A DNA stretch of 18,081 nucleotides from Nitrospina sp. UBA6727 (GTDB taxonomy: Bacteria > Nitrospinota > Nitrospinia > Nitrospinales > VA-1), in NCBI GenBank assembly GCA_002454045.1, contig DKID01000012.1:59897-77977 (forward strand), written 5' to 3'. Every line of letters starts with the position of its first letter. Position 1 is the stretch's first letter. The notes beneath the pieces are model-generated. The model did not search any database. It was not told the DNA's origin and worked only from the letters and a program-made list of their open reading frames with translations. A program made the position numbers and the translations under genes. Shown piece by piece: positions 6,922 to 14,950 of the stretch.

Positions 6922-8763
6922 ATGCCTTTGAAAATCGCGTTGATCAATATGCCCTTCGGGTTTCATATTTACCCGTCCATCCAGTTGGGAACGCTCACGA
7001 CCTTGCTGAAAACCCACGGCTGCGAAGTGAAAAGCCACTACCTAAACCTTCATTTTGCGCACCAACTCGGCCTGCCGATTTACAACCAACTCTGCGAAAA
7101 AAGATTCCTCATCGGCGAATGGCTATTTTCCCATCCCTTGTTTGGAGACAACGCCAGAAACCAGGACTATATACTCCATTTTAATTCGCACATTGAAAAC
7201 GTTTGCCGTTCCATTGAGCGACCAAAAGAATATCTGGTCGATGTAAAAACCAAAATGGTTCCTGAATTCTTGCGGTGGTCCCGGGACGCCCACAACTGGG
7301 GAGCCTTTGACGTCGTGGGTTTTTCCTCGACATTCAACCAAAACGTCGCCAGCCTGACCCTTGCTAAATGGATCAAGGAAAAATATCCGCATGTAAAAAT
7401 AATGTTCGGCGGGTCCAATTTTGAATCCGATATGGGGTTGGAATATTTCCGGGTTTTTCCTTGGATCGATTACGTCGTGCCCGGAGAAGCCGAGGACGTG
7501 TTGCCGCAGTTGGTCAAACATATTACGCAGGGAGGGCCCGTCCCACCGGGCGTGGTTCACCGCCGTGAAGGGAAAGTTTCGTATGAGGAGCCTAAGGTTA
7601 TGTTCGGCAACTTTCAAGATTATGCGACGCCCGATTATGATGATTTTTTCGACCAGTTGCGGGAGATTGACCCGCAATCTCCTTTGCTGGAAAACCCGGT
7701 GATACTTTATGAAACAGCACGGGGTTGTTGGTGGGGGGAGAAACATCATTGTACTTTTTGTGGCTTGAACGCCAACACCATGAAGTTCCGCGCCAAGTCC
7801 ATTGAGCAGGTTCACGCCGACCTTGCTCAGCTTTCAAAAAAATACGATTCGTTTCGCTTCCGGCTAGTCGATAATATTTTGGAGATGAAATATATCGACG
7901 GAGTTTTTGGCGAACTTGCCAAAAATAATTATGACCTGCATTTTTTTGTAGAAGTCAAAAGTAATCTAACCAAAAAACAAATCCAAACTCTGGCGCAGGG
8001 CGGAGCAAAAGTGATTCAGCCGGGAATCGAAAGTTTCAGCCTGAACCAATTATTGGAAATGGACAAAGGCGTTCGACCTTTGCAGAATATCCTCTGCATG
8101 AAATGGGCTATGTATTACGGTATCGAGATCAACTGGAATATCCTGATCGGGTTTCCCGGCGAAACCGATGAGGACTACCGAACACAAATCAGCTTAATCA
8201 AATTACTGTTTCACCTGCCGCCGCCAGAGTGTGTCGGCAACTTGTGGCTTGAAAGGTTCAGTCCCTATTTCAAACGGCCGGAAGAATACAAAATAAAAAT
8301 CACCGCACCTGGGGAAGCCTACCCCTACGTTTACGACCATCCCGACATCGACCATTTAAAAATCGCTTATGATTTTGAATTTGAAACCAACGACCGCGTT
8401 GACCCGCGGCTGAAGCAGGAGTTGTATCAAATCGCTGAAGAATGGAAACGCAGGCACCAGTCGGAACAATTACCTTTTCTAATCTTCACCAAGTCTATGG
8501 ATTTTGTGACCGTCTATGACGACAGGTCGCTGGAATCCGTCAAGACCAGGTTGGAAGGACCGCGCGCTTGGGCGTTTATTTTTTGCAATGAAGCACCCAA
8601 ATCCTTGGAACACATTCACGAACATCTCCGCGAAAAAATTGGGCGAGAGCCGGAAGATGGTCTGACAGAAAATACCGTCGCGTTCCTCGAAGAAAAAGGT
8701 TTCCTTTACGGAGAGTGCGGCAAATACCTGACCCTGGCACTTCCGCACAACTCGAATCTTTAA
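6922..8763 (+). CDS. RiPP-maturation type cobalamin-binding radical SAM protein (rSAM_ocin_1-like)
   Basis: A 613-residue protein. An N-terminal Rossmann-like B12-binding domain occupies about 1-210 (KIALINMPFGFHIYPSIQLG; VGFSSTFNQNVASL; IMFGGSNFESD; VVPGEAEDVL). A radical SAM core at about 258-450 has ETARGCWWGEKHHCTFCGLN, a C-x7-C-x2-C cluster (C269, C277, C280), then FRLVDNIL and IQPGIESFS. A C-terminal region (about 520-613) looks like a winged-helix, PqqD-like unit. The ARGCWWGEKHHCTFCG signature is typical of the ribosomal peptide maturation radical SAM C-methyltransferase group, which usually acts on NHLP or Nif11-type precursors. No precursor, cyclodehydratase, transporter or peptidase is nearby, so the substrate is unknown. 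The ATG lies directly after a promoter -10, suggesting a leaderless mRNA. An ORF-free, GC-rich spacer separates it from the convergent DUF4325 gene. Confidence 0.9.
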   Translation: MPLKIALINMPFGFHIYPSIQLGTLTTLLKTHGCEVKSHYLNLHFAHQLGLPIYNQLCEKRFLIGEWLFSHPLFGDNARNQDYILHFNSHIENVCRSIERPKEYLVDVKTKMVPEFLRWSRDAHNWGAFDVVGFSSTFNQNVASLTLAKWIKEKYPHVKIMFGGSNFESDMGLEYFRVFPWIDYVVPGEAEDVLPQLVKHITQGGPVPPGVVHRREGKVSYEEPKVMFGNFQDYATPDYDDFFDQLREIDPQSPLLENPVILYETARGCWWGEKHHCTFCGLNANTMKFRAKSIEQVHADLAQLSKKYDSFRFRLVDNILEMKYIDGVFGELAKNNYDLHFFVEVKSNLTKKQIQTLAQGGAKVIQPGIESFSLNQLLEMDKGVRPLQNILCMKWAMYYGIEINWNILIGFPGETDEDYRTQISLIKLLFHLPPPECVGNLWLERFSPYFKRPEEYKIKITAPGEAYPYVYDHPDIDHLKIAYDFEFETNDRVDPRLKQELYQIAEEWKRRHQSEQLPFLIFTKSMDFVTVYDDRSLESVKTRLEGPRAWAFIFCNEAPKSLEHIHEHLREKIGREPEDGLTENTVAFLEEKGFLYGECGKYLTLALPHNSNL

Positions 8764-8764
8764 A

Positions 8765-8858
8765 CGCCACCGCCATGAAAAAAAACGCGGCGGCGATGGT
8801 GGTGACCGTGACGACGGCGATGACGGCGGCGGCGAAAATTTTCGCTCGCCGTCACCAT
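8765..8858. repeat. Intergenic triplet-periodic GC-rich element (copy C) with central palindrome
   Basis: GCGGCGGCGATGGTGGTGAC and related GACGACGGCGATGACGG units fill the gap between two convergent genes. Near the right end is the perfect 14-base palindrome GCGAAAATTTTCGC (8832-8845), and TCGCCGTCACCATC after it can pair imperfectly, in several registers, with the repeats before it. The position suits a bidirectional terminator, though it has no U-tract after the stem. It shares 13 bases with copy A in inverted orientation. Confidence 0.55.
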
Positions 8859-8859
8859 C

Positions 8860-9216
8860 TTAAAGACCGGAGTCGCCCAGTTCGTCCTCCTCGAATAATT
8901 CCATCATGGAATTTCTGGAATCGTTTTGAAAATGTTCCTTGTCTTGCCGATCAATATATAAGTTCACCCGCTTCAAATGTTCCGCCGAAAGATTGCACAA
9001 AACCAATCGTTTCATAACGGTTTCTTTTTCGTATTCGTCTAGCAACTTGCCGATGCAATGATGGAGGAAGGGTGTCAAAATAGATTGCACGCCCTGAAAA
9101 TCCAATGTCACCGCGTTGCCTTTCTTAAATTCCGCAGCAAGCAAATGATACACCTTCTGCCCATCATCGATGGATGCGCAGTGAGTTCCCACATGTTCTG
9201 CTAACTTGATTTTCAT
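8860..9216 (-). CDS. STAS-like domain protein (DUF4325 family)
   Basis: A 118-residue cytoplasmic protein without membrane segments. The core AVTLDFQGVQSILTPFLHHC, then IGKLLDEYEKE and LVLCNLSAEHLKRV, follows the strand-helix pattern of DUF4325, a relative of anti-sigma-factor antagonist STAS domains. Members are thought to act in regulatory protein-protein contacts; none is assigned a precise role. No anti-sigma kinase or phosphatase gene lies beside it. The last 25 residues are acidic (MMELFEEDELGD). It is divergent from hflX, and its promoter GTGACA-17-TATAAA overlaps one hflX promoter. Confidence 0.8.
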   Translation of the reverse strand: MKIKLAEHVGTHCASIDDGQKVYHLLAAEFKKGNAVTLDFQGVQSILTPFLHHCIGKLLDEYEKETVMKRLVLCNLSAEHLKRVNLYIDRQDKEHFQNDSRNSMMELFEEDELGDSGL

Positions 9217-9250
9217 CGCTTATTTTTTTTCGTCTGGTCACACATCTTCG

Positions 9251-9319
9251 TTGTCACGCTTGCTCTCTCATTTTTATAACCGAAAAATCCAGCCTTGTCA
9301 CATCTCGATACGTTATAAT
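9251..9319. promoter_or_regulatory. Divergent, overlapping promoter region of the DUF4325 gene and hflX
   Basis: Minus strand: GTGACA (9296-9301), 17 bases, TATAAA (9273-9278), driving the DUF4325 gene. Plus strand P1: TTGTCA (9251-9256), 18 bases, TATAAC (9275-9280). The two -10 boxes occupy the same bases, so only one could be used at a time. Plus strand P2: TATAAT at 9314-9319, which would start only a few bases before the hflX ATG. Its nearest -35-like TTGTCA (9295-9300) is just 13 bases away. Confidence 0.45.
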
Positions 9320-9330
9320 CCGCTTGACGC

Positions 9331-10632
9331 ATGAAAACTAAAACTCCGAACTACACAGAGACCCGCCCCTCAAAACCAAAAGTCATATTGGTGGGAGTTA
9401 GTATGCCGAGTGTATCTTCGCCGTTGGCCGAAATTTCACTGGAAGAACTGGAAGGTCTCGCCACCACCGCCCAATACAAACCGGTTGCCACATTGACCCA
9501 GCACCTGACGGGTATCAATCCCAAAACTTTTGTGGGTAGCGGAAAGGTGGAAGAGATCAGGCTGGCCATCAAGCGCCATAATCCCGAAGCGGTAATTTTT
9601 GACGAGGAACTTTCGCCGCGCCAGAATCGGGAGTTGGAAAATATCTTCAAGTGCAGAGTGATAGACCGGCCTTGGATTATCCTGGAAATTTTCAGCAACC
9701 ACGCACGAACCCGAGAGGCAAAAACCCAGGTTGAACTAGCAAGGATGAAGTACGCGCTTCCCCGCCTTACCCGAATGTGGGGGCATCTTTCCCGGCAACG
9801 CGGCGGAATCGGTATGAGGGATGTGGGGGAAACACAGATCCAACTAGACCGCCGAATGATCCGCAATCAAATCCACAAGTTGGAAAAAAAACTCATTCAA
9901 ATCGACAAGGAAAAAAAGACGCAACGAAAAAATCGAACGGGAACTTATAAAGTTGCGTTAGTCGGTTATACCAACGCGGGGAAATCCACCTTGATGAATT
10001 GCCTGACCGGCGCTGATACGCTGGTCGAAGATAAACTCTTCGCAACCCTGGATGCGACCATGCGTAAGATTAAGAAAAATTTTCCGTACCCGGTGTTGCT
10101 GTCAGATACCGTAGGACTAATCAACAAACTGCCGCATGATCTTGTCGCTTCCTTTAAGAGTACTCTGGACGAAGTTCGTAGCGCCGACTTGTTGATTCAC
10201 GTCGTGGACATCAGCCATCCCGAATACATTGGGCAAATGCGCACCACCGATGATCTGCTCCGACAAATGGACATGGGCGACATCGACATTCTCATTGCCT
10301 TTAACAAAATTGATGCTTTGCCGGATATGGAAATTTTGGATCATGCCCTCCATGTTTTTCCTTCCTCAATCGCCGTCTCCTGCAAAACAGAACGGGGCAT
10401 TGAATCGCTTCGCCGGGAAATTATCCGTCACTACGAAAAAAAATTAGTCCCTTATCATCTCGCGCTCGACCATTCCCAAGCCATCCTCGTTCAGAAAATA
10501 CGGAAATTCGCGTTGGTATTAAAAGAAGATTATAACTCCAACGGCATCGCGCTAGACCTGAGACTTTCTCCGGGAGCGAAGGCTAAACTGAAGTTCATTT
10601 TGCAACAGTCCCTTAAGACCGCAGCGGGATGA
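9331..10632 (+). CDS. hflX: GTPase HflX (ribosome-associated)
   Basis: A 433-residue protein. The N-terminal HflX domain (about 17-130) has VGSGKVEEI and IFDEELSPRQNREL. The linker and middle helices hold the diagnostic RLTRMWGHLSRQRGGIGMRDVGETQIQLDRR segment (about 145-175; quoted in two parts by key residues GGIGMRD and GETQ). The G domain has G1 GYTNAGKST (212-220), G3 DTVG (259-262), G4 NKID (325-328) and G5 SCK near 351. HflX binds the 50S subunit and splits or rescues stalled ribosomes under stress. There is no ribosome binding site before ATG 9331, and TATAAT lies only 11 bases upstream, suggesting a very short leader. It stands apart from hfq, its usual partner in proteobacteria. It converges on uvrD, with 25 bases between stops. 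Confidence 0.96.
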   Translation: MKTKTPNYTETRPSKPKVILVGVSMPSVSSPLAEISLEELEGLATTAQYKPVATLTQHLTGINPKTFVGSGKVEEIRLAIKRHNPEAVIFDEELSPRQNRELENIFKCRVIDRPWIILEIFSNHARTREAKTQVELARMKYALPRLTRMWGHLSRQRGGIGMRDVGETQIQLDRRMIRNQIHKLEKKLIQIDKEKKTQRKNRTGTYKVALVGYTNAGKSTLMNCLTGADTLVEDKLFATLDATMRKIKKNFPYPVLLSDTVGLINKLPHDLVASFKSTLDEVRSADLLIHVVDISHPEYIGQMRTTDDLLRQMDMGDIDILIAFNKIDALPDMEILDHALHVFPSSIAVSCKTERGIESLRREIIRHYEKKLVPYHLALDHSQAILVQKIRKFALVLKEDYNSNGIALDLRLSPGAKAKLKFILQQSLKTAAG

Positions 10633-10641
10633 CATATTTTT

Positions 10642-10676
10642 TGATCCGCAATGTTCTTTAAAGAACGATCAGTTTT
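10642..10676 (+). terminator. Possible terminator between hflX and uvrD
   Basis: Outer arms TGATC (10642-10646) and GATCA (10667-10671) enclose the perfect palindrome GTTCTTTAAAGAAC (10653-10666), followed by GTTTT. The stem is AT-rich and the T-run short, and it overlaps the last codon of uvrD, so termination would be weak. Confidence 0.3.
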
Positions 10677-12814
10677 GCGTGGCTGGCGGAGAGTCGCTTC
10701 TTGCCATGCGGTGCTTTGAAAAAAACTTCCAGTTTCAAATCCTCGCCACTTCCCGAAAGATTGAGCACAATGCCCGCACCAAATTTTGCGTGCAAAACTT
10801 TTGTCCCAATCGAATAAACGCCCGCGCTTTTTTCCTGACAAGGAACGGCGTGCGCGGGACGTCCGCGAGATTGCGGCGCGGCTTCACTACTTAAGACGCC
10901 AGATTCCCGGATCATAACTTCATCGGGAATGGAAAGCAGGAAATCTGAAGGCAGGTAATTAAATGTGCCGCCATAAATTCTCCTCCTGCGCGCATGGGTA
11001 ACGAATAGTTTTTTCTTGGCTCGGGTAAAACCTACATAGCACAGTCTCCTCTCTTCTTCATACTCTTCCGGGTCCGACATAGAACTAGCGTGCGGCAGAA
11101 GTCCATTTTCCATACCCACCACAAACACGGATGAAAACTCCAACCCTTTGCAGGTATGCAGAGTCATCAACGGAAGAACTCCGCGCTCATCATCCAGACT
11201 ATCCAGGTCGGCCGACAAGGAGGTGGAATCCAAAAATTTTGACAAGGTTCCTCCTTCTTCCATCGACTCTTCCACAGAAGAAAATAATTCTTTTACATTT
11301 TCGATGCGCCGCTTACTATCGTGAGTATCCTCCGCCTCCAACATTTCCATATAACCCGTTCGGGCTGTCACCTCTTTCAAAAGATCCAGCGCATTACCAT
11401 TTTGAAAGACCGTGTTCAGACGATCAATGATTTGCAAAAATTGGAGAATCTTCGCGACGGCGGCAGAGGCTGTTAACCTTTCCTGTTCGTTCCGACGCAA
11501 ACCTTCCAGGAGCGTTACCCCCTTCTGCCGACAATAGTTTTCCACCTTTTCTATCGAGGTCTTGCCGATTCCCCGCGCGGGAGTATTGAGGATTCGTTTT
11601 AAGGCAACCGAATCGTTCGGGTTCACAACGACCCGCATGTACGCCAGCACATCTTTGATTTCTTTTCTCTCATAAAAACGGAGCCCCCCTATCACCTGAT
11701 AGGGCAAGCCCCTTCTCCCCAACACATCTTCTATCACCCGCGATTGAGCGTTGGTGCGGTAAAGGATGGCTATATCGTTGAAGCTGAAACCTTCATCGTT
11801 CAACGCCAAGATTTTTTTGCAAACAAAATCCGCTTCATCGTTTTCATCTTCAGCCCTGTAACACAACACCGGCGAGCCTTTTTCATTTTGCGTCCATAAT
11901 GTTTTATCTCTTCGGCGGCGGTTTTCCTTCACCACGCTTGCCGCGGCGTTTAAAATATTTTGCGTGGAACGATAATTTTCCTCAAGCTTAATCACCGTGG
12001 TTCCGGGGAAATCGTTTTCAAACTTCAAAATGTTTTCTACATTTGCCCCTCTCCATCGGTAGATGCTCTGGTCATCATCGCCCACAACGCAAATGTTTTT
12101 GTGGGACTGCGACAACAAGCGCACCAACTTATACTGCGCCGCATTGGTATCCTGAAACTCGTCCACCAGAACGTGACGAAACACATCGTTGTAATGCGCG
12201 CATAGAGAAGGATGTTGCTGAAAAAGTCGGACCGCAAAAACTAGCAAGTCGTCAAAATCCAAAGCATTATTTTTTTTCAGCGCCGACTGGTACACGGGAT
12301 AAAGACCCGCCGCCTTGAACTGGTGTCCGTAAGGCATCTCGTCCCGTTGTATATCTTCTGGAAAAAGAAAATCGTTCTTAAATCCGCTGATGTGATTGAG
12401 GATGGTTTTGGGAGGGAACGTGTCCGCGCTGATTTGCGCCGCCTTCATACACTGCTTGACCAGGGTTAGCTGATCCTGGGCGTCATAGATAATAAAATCG
12501 TTGGAGAAGCCCAGCTCCGAAATATGCGCCCGCAGAATTCTCAAGCAAAAAGAATGAAAGGTGCTGACCCAAGGGAGAGCCCCGCGCAGAGCCAACATAC
12601 TGCGGACGCGCTCCTTCATTTCCCCCGCCGCTTTGTTGGTAAATGTTATCGCCAGAATACTTTCCGGAGAAACGCCCTGCTCCTTAATAAGATAAATAAT
12701 TCGGCGGGTGATGACGCGTGTTTTCCCCGAGCCTGCTCCCGCCACCACCATCAGTGGTCCGCCGCCGTGGCACACCGCCTGCAGTTGCTGGGGATTTAAG
12801 TTTTCAAGATGCAT
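10658..12814 (-). CDS. DNA helicase II, UvrD/PcrA type (SF1A)
   Basis: A 718-residue 3'-5' DNA helicase for repair and removal of nucleoprotein blocks. Motifs in order: Q-motif LNPQQLQAV, motif I GAGSGKT (26-32), Ia TFTNKAA (57-63), II DEFQDTN (218-224), III QSIYRWRGA (249-257), IV EENYRST (278-284), V TLHTCKGLEF near 550, and VI EERRLCYVGFTRAKK near 595. The last 60 residues (YSIGTKVLHAKFGAGIVLNL onward) form the Tudor-like domain that contacts RNA polymerase in UvrD and PcrA. This, together with PcrA-like length, separates it from Rep. I leave the symbol open between uvrD and pcrA. No good ribosome binding site precedes ATG 12814. It may be transcribed after hemH, but the 151-base gap with a hairpin suggests its own start. 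Confidence 0.95.
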   Translation of the reverse strand: MHLENLNPQQLQAVCHGGGPLMVVAGAGSGKTRVITRRIIYLIKEQGVSPESILAITFTNKAAGEMKERVRSMLALRGALPWVSTFHSFCLRILRAHISELGFSNDFIIYDAQDQLTLVKQCMKAAQISADTFPPKTILNHISGFKNDFLFPEDIQRDEMPYGHQFKAAGLYPVYQSALKKNNALDFDDLLVFAVRLFQQHPSLCAHYNDVFRHVLVDEFQDTNAAQYKLVRLLSQSHKNICVVGDDDQSIYRWRGANVENILKFENDFPGTTVIKLEENYRSTQNILNAAASVVKENRRRRDKTLWTQNEKGSPVLCYRAEDENDEADFVCKKILALNDEGFSFNDIAILYRTNAQSRVIEDVLGRRGLPYQVIGGLRFYERKEIKDVLAYMRVVVNPNDSVALKRILNTPARGIGKTSIEKVENYCRQKGVTLLEGLRRNEQERLTASAAVAKILQFLQIIDRLNTVFQNGNALDLLKEVTARTGYMEMLEAEDTHDSKRRIENVKELFSSVEESMEEGGTLSKFLDSTSLSADLDSLDDERGVLPLMTLHTCKGLEFSSVFVVGMENGLLPHASSMSDPEEYEEERRLCYVGFTRAKKKLFVTHARRRRIYGGTFNYLPSDFLLSIPDEVMIRESGVLSSEAAPQSRGRPAHAVPCQEKSAGVYSIGTKVLHAKFGAGIVLNLSGSGEDLKLEVFFKAPHGKKRLSASHAKLIVL

Positions 12815-12825
12815 AGTTTTTCAAA

Positions 12826-12875
12826 AGAAAGACGGCGGCAACGCGGAATCTCATCGGGACGAGAGCGTCGTCGCT
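12826..12875. repeat. Weak copy of the intergenic GC-rich triplet element (copy D)
   Basis: GACGGCGGCAACGCGG and GAGAGCGTCGTCGC resemble the units of copies A-C, but the stretch is short and less regular. It lies just upstream of uvrD. Confidence 0.3.
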
Positions 12876-12909
12876 AACCGTATGTGACCCGACCACCGCA
12901 TGCTGTTTC

Positions 12910-12933
12910 ACGGGCGAAGAACGTGTCGCCCGT
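12910..12933. repeat. Perfect 8-bp hairpin between hemH and uvrD
   Basis: ACGGGCGA (12910-12917) and TCGCCCGT (12926-12933) flank an eight-base loop. On the minus strand, where hemH transcription arrives, no U-run follows, so it is not a standard intrinsic terminator. It may stabilise the hemH mRNA end or be a REP-like palindrome. Confidence 0.5.
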
Positions 12934-12965
12934 TCACCCTTTTAGTCGGCTCACGTTAGGCGGGG

Positions 12966-13916
12966 TCAAACTAGATTTTCCCAAGTCACGGAAGCCAGCG
13001 CCTCGATAAATGTGGGAGAAAGGTTTAACGATTCGGTGCGGTGTAAATTTAATTTGCGCTCGTTGGCATACTTATTAAATTCTATGTCGATATCGAATAA
13101 AATTTCTACATGGTCGCAAACGAAACCGACTGGGACGATTAAAACTTTTTTGGGACCTCGTTGCGCAATCTTATCCAAAACCGATTCCACCGTCGGCCCC
13201 AACCAGGGAACCGGTATCATGCCCTGGCTCTGGTACGCTTTGCACCAATGGCGCGGTCGCACGCGTTGCACAAGATTTGTAACGGTTTTGTCAAACTCCT
13301 CCGCGTAGGGATCTCCGGACTCCAAAGATTCAGAGGGAATGCTGTGCGCGGTGAAAATTGTGTAAACCGATTCTTCCGCCTTCGGTCCCAATTTTTCAAG
13401 AGCCGCGCGATATTTTTCTTCAAAGGCGTCAATCAGCAGCGGATGGTCTGCCCAACTTCCTATGTAACTCACATCTATATCTTCGGCATCGCAGGCGGCC
13501 AACGCTTCCTTAAAAACTTTGAAGTATAAACGCGTGCTCCATGTACTAAATTGCGGAGCCAAGCAAAGTGCCACCGCTCTTTTGATTCCGTCCGCCTTCA
13601 TCCGTTTTACTTCGTCGCGGATGTAAGGACGCCAGTTGCGCATCCCGCAATAAACTTTGAACTGAGGTTTCTGCTGATTGAGAAAAGTTTCCAGCCGGGC
13701 GCAAAGATTTTGGGAAATTTCCCGCAACGGAGACTTCCCGCCAATCTGTTCATAGCGGTCGCGAATAATTTGGATGGTCTCGGGCGCGGCTGCCTTCCCG
13801 CCGCGGATGTTCTGCAAATATTCCGGGATGTCATCGGTGGACTCGGGGGCTCCGTGCGCCATAAGAAAAACGCCGACGCGCGACTCGGCGGCGTCATCAC
13901 TCATGCTGGTATTCAT
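12966..13916 (-). CDS. hemH: Ferrochelatase
   Basis: 316 residues from ATG 13916, the usual bacterial length (E. coli 320). It inserts Fe2+ into the porphyrin ring, the last or near-last step of haem synthesis. Landmarks: GVFLMAHGAPES at the start, CGMRNWRPYI, the signature FTAHSIPSES with catalytic His191, and FVCDHVEILFDIDIE with Glu271 for metal/porphyrin handling. The Ser usual before DH in FVSDH is Cys here. The frame stays open 36 codons further upstream into hemE, but that part is unrelated to ferrochelatase and is discarded. ATG 13904 is the alternative start. Either way the gene overlaps the end of hemE (20 or 8 bases), implying translational coupling. Confidence 0.95.
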   Translation of the reverse strand: MNTSMSDDAAESRVGVFLMAHGAPESTDDIPEYLQNIRGGKAAAPETIQIIRDRYEQIGGKSPLREISQNLCARLETFLNQQKPQFKVYCGMRNWRPYIRDEVKRMKADGIKRAVALCLAPQFSTWSTRLYFKVFKEALAACDAEDIDVSYIGSWADHPLLIDAFEEKYRAALEKLGPKAEESVYTIFTAHSIPSESLESGDPYAEEFDKTVTNLVQRVRPRHWCKAYQSQGMIPVPWLGPTVESVLDKIAQRGPKKVLIVPVGFVCDHVEILFDIDIEFNKYANERKLNLHRTESLNLSPTFIEALASVTWENLV

Positions 13917-14928
13917 GAACCATTTCCGCCGCGGCTTTAACATGCTCCACTGGTGTGTGTTGCAAAATCCCATGCCCCAAATTAAAGATATGTCCTCTTC
14001 CTCCTGCCTGGCGGAGTATATCATGAACCTGTTTGCGGATTATCGACAACGGGGCGAAGAGCGTTACCGGGTCGAGGTTGCCCTGAACGGGTTGCTCTTT
14101 TCCTAACAGAGCCCGCGCAGAATCCATTTGGATTCGCCAATCAAAACTGAGTACATCGCCGCCCGCCTTTTGCATCAGGTCGAGCATCGCGGAGGTGCCG
14201 GTGCTGAAATTAATAACGGGAACGCCGACATCTTTGAGGTCATCAAAAACACGTTTGGAATAAGGCAGAATATATTTTTCGTAATCACCGGGGCTGACGC
14301 ATCCCACCCAACTGTCGAATATCTGCAGCGCCTGGGCTCCCGCCGCGACTTGCATCTTCAAATAATTCACCAGCACCGCGCACACTTTGTCCATCAAAAG
14401 TTTCCACACGTCGGTGGCTTCGTACATCATCCGTTTAGTGGTTTTGAATTCCCGCGACTTTCCTCCTTCCACCATATAACTGCACAGGGTGAAAGGAGCG
14501 CCGGCAAAACCGATCAAGGGAATGTTAATCTCCTGCCGCACCAAACGAATTGCATCGGCGACAAAACTCAATTGCTCTTCCGCGTTCACCGACAAAAGTT
14601 TTTCGACGGCGTTCTTGTCCCGCACCGGCCGCGGAATCACGGGACCGTCGTCCGCCGAAAACTCCAGCCCCGTTCCCATCGGTTCCAAAGGAAGGAGAAT
14701 GTCGGCGAAAATAATAGCGGCGTCCACCCCGATCACATCCAGAGGTTGCAGTGTAACTTCGCAGGCTAATTCCGGGGTCTTGCACATTTCCAGAAAAGTG
14801 TGTTTCTTTTTAAGGTCCCGGTAAACTTTCATGTAACGACCTGCTTGGCGCATAAACCATACCGGAGTTTTATCCACCGGTTCGCCGCGACAAGCTTTTA
14901 TAAAACGGTGCTCGTTTGAATTTTCCAT
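13897..14928 (-). CDS. hemE: Uroporphyrinogen decarboxylase
   Basis: 343 residues, within the normal range. It removes four carboxyl groups from uroporphyrinogen III to give coproporphyrinogen III. The family signature PVWFMRQAGRY is at 22-32, with the substrate-binding Arg27 and Arg31, and catalytic Asp76 sits in IIFADILLP. GFAGAPFTLCSYMVEGG, the DSWVG segment and C-terminal NLGHGI are all typical. Second gene of the minus-strand cluster: queG ends 22 bases upstream, and hemH begins inside its last codons. The hemE-hemH order without the intervening oxidase (hemG/hemY/hemN) means the middle steps are encoded elsewhere. Confidence 0.97.
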   Translation of the reverse strand: MENSNEHRFIKACRGEPVDKTPVWFMRQAGRYMKVYRDLKKKHTFLEMCKTPELACEVTLQPLDVIGVDAAIIFADILLPLEPMGTGLEFSADDGPVIPRPVRDKNAVEKLLSVNAEEQLSFVADAIRLVRQEINIPLIGFAGAPFTLCSYMVEGGKSREFKTTKRMMYEATDVWKLLMDKVCAVLVNYLKMQVAAGAQALQIFDSWVGCVSPGDYEKYILPYSKRVFDDLKDVGVPVINFSTGTSAMLDLMQKAGGDVLSFDWRIQMDSARALLGKEQPVQGNLDPVTLFAPLSIIRKQVHDILRQAGGRGHIFNLGHGILQHTPVEHVKAAAEMVHEYQHE

Positions 14929-14950
14929 AAACCTAATGCGGAGGCGGACG

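Noticed and set aside
8715..9017. Plus-strand ORF across the radical SAM-DUF4325 junction
   Set aside because: It starts inside the radical SAM gene, passes through the repeat and ends antisense in DUF4325; nothing in it resembles a protein domain.
13917..14024. N-terminal extension of hemH by 36 codons
   Set aside because: It lies antiphase inside hemE and encodes residues unlike any ferrochelatase N-terminus; starts at 13916 or 13904 fit the family length.
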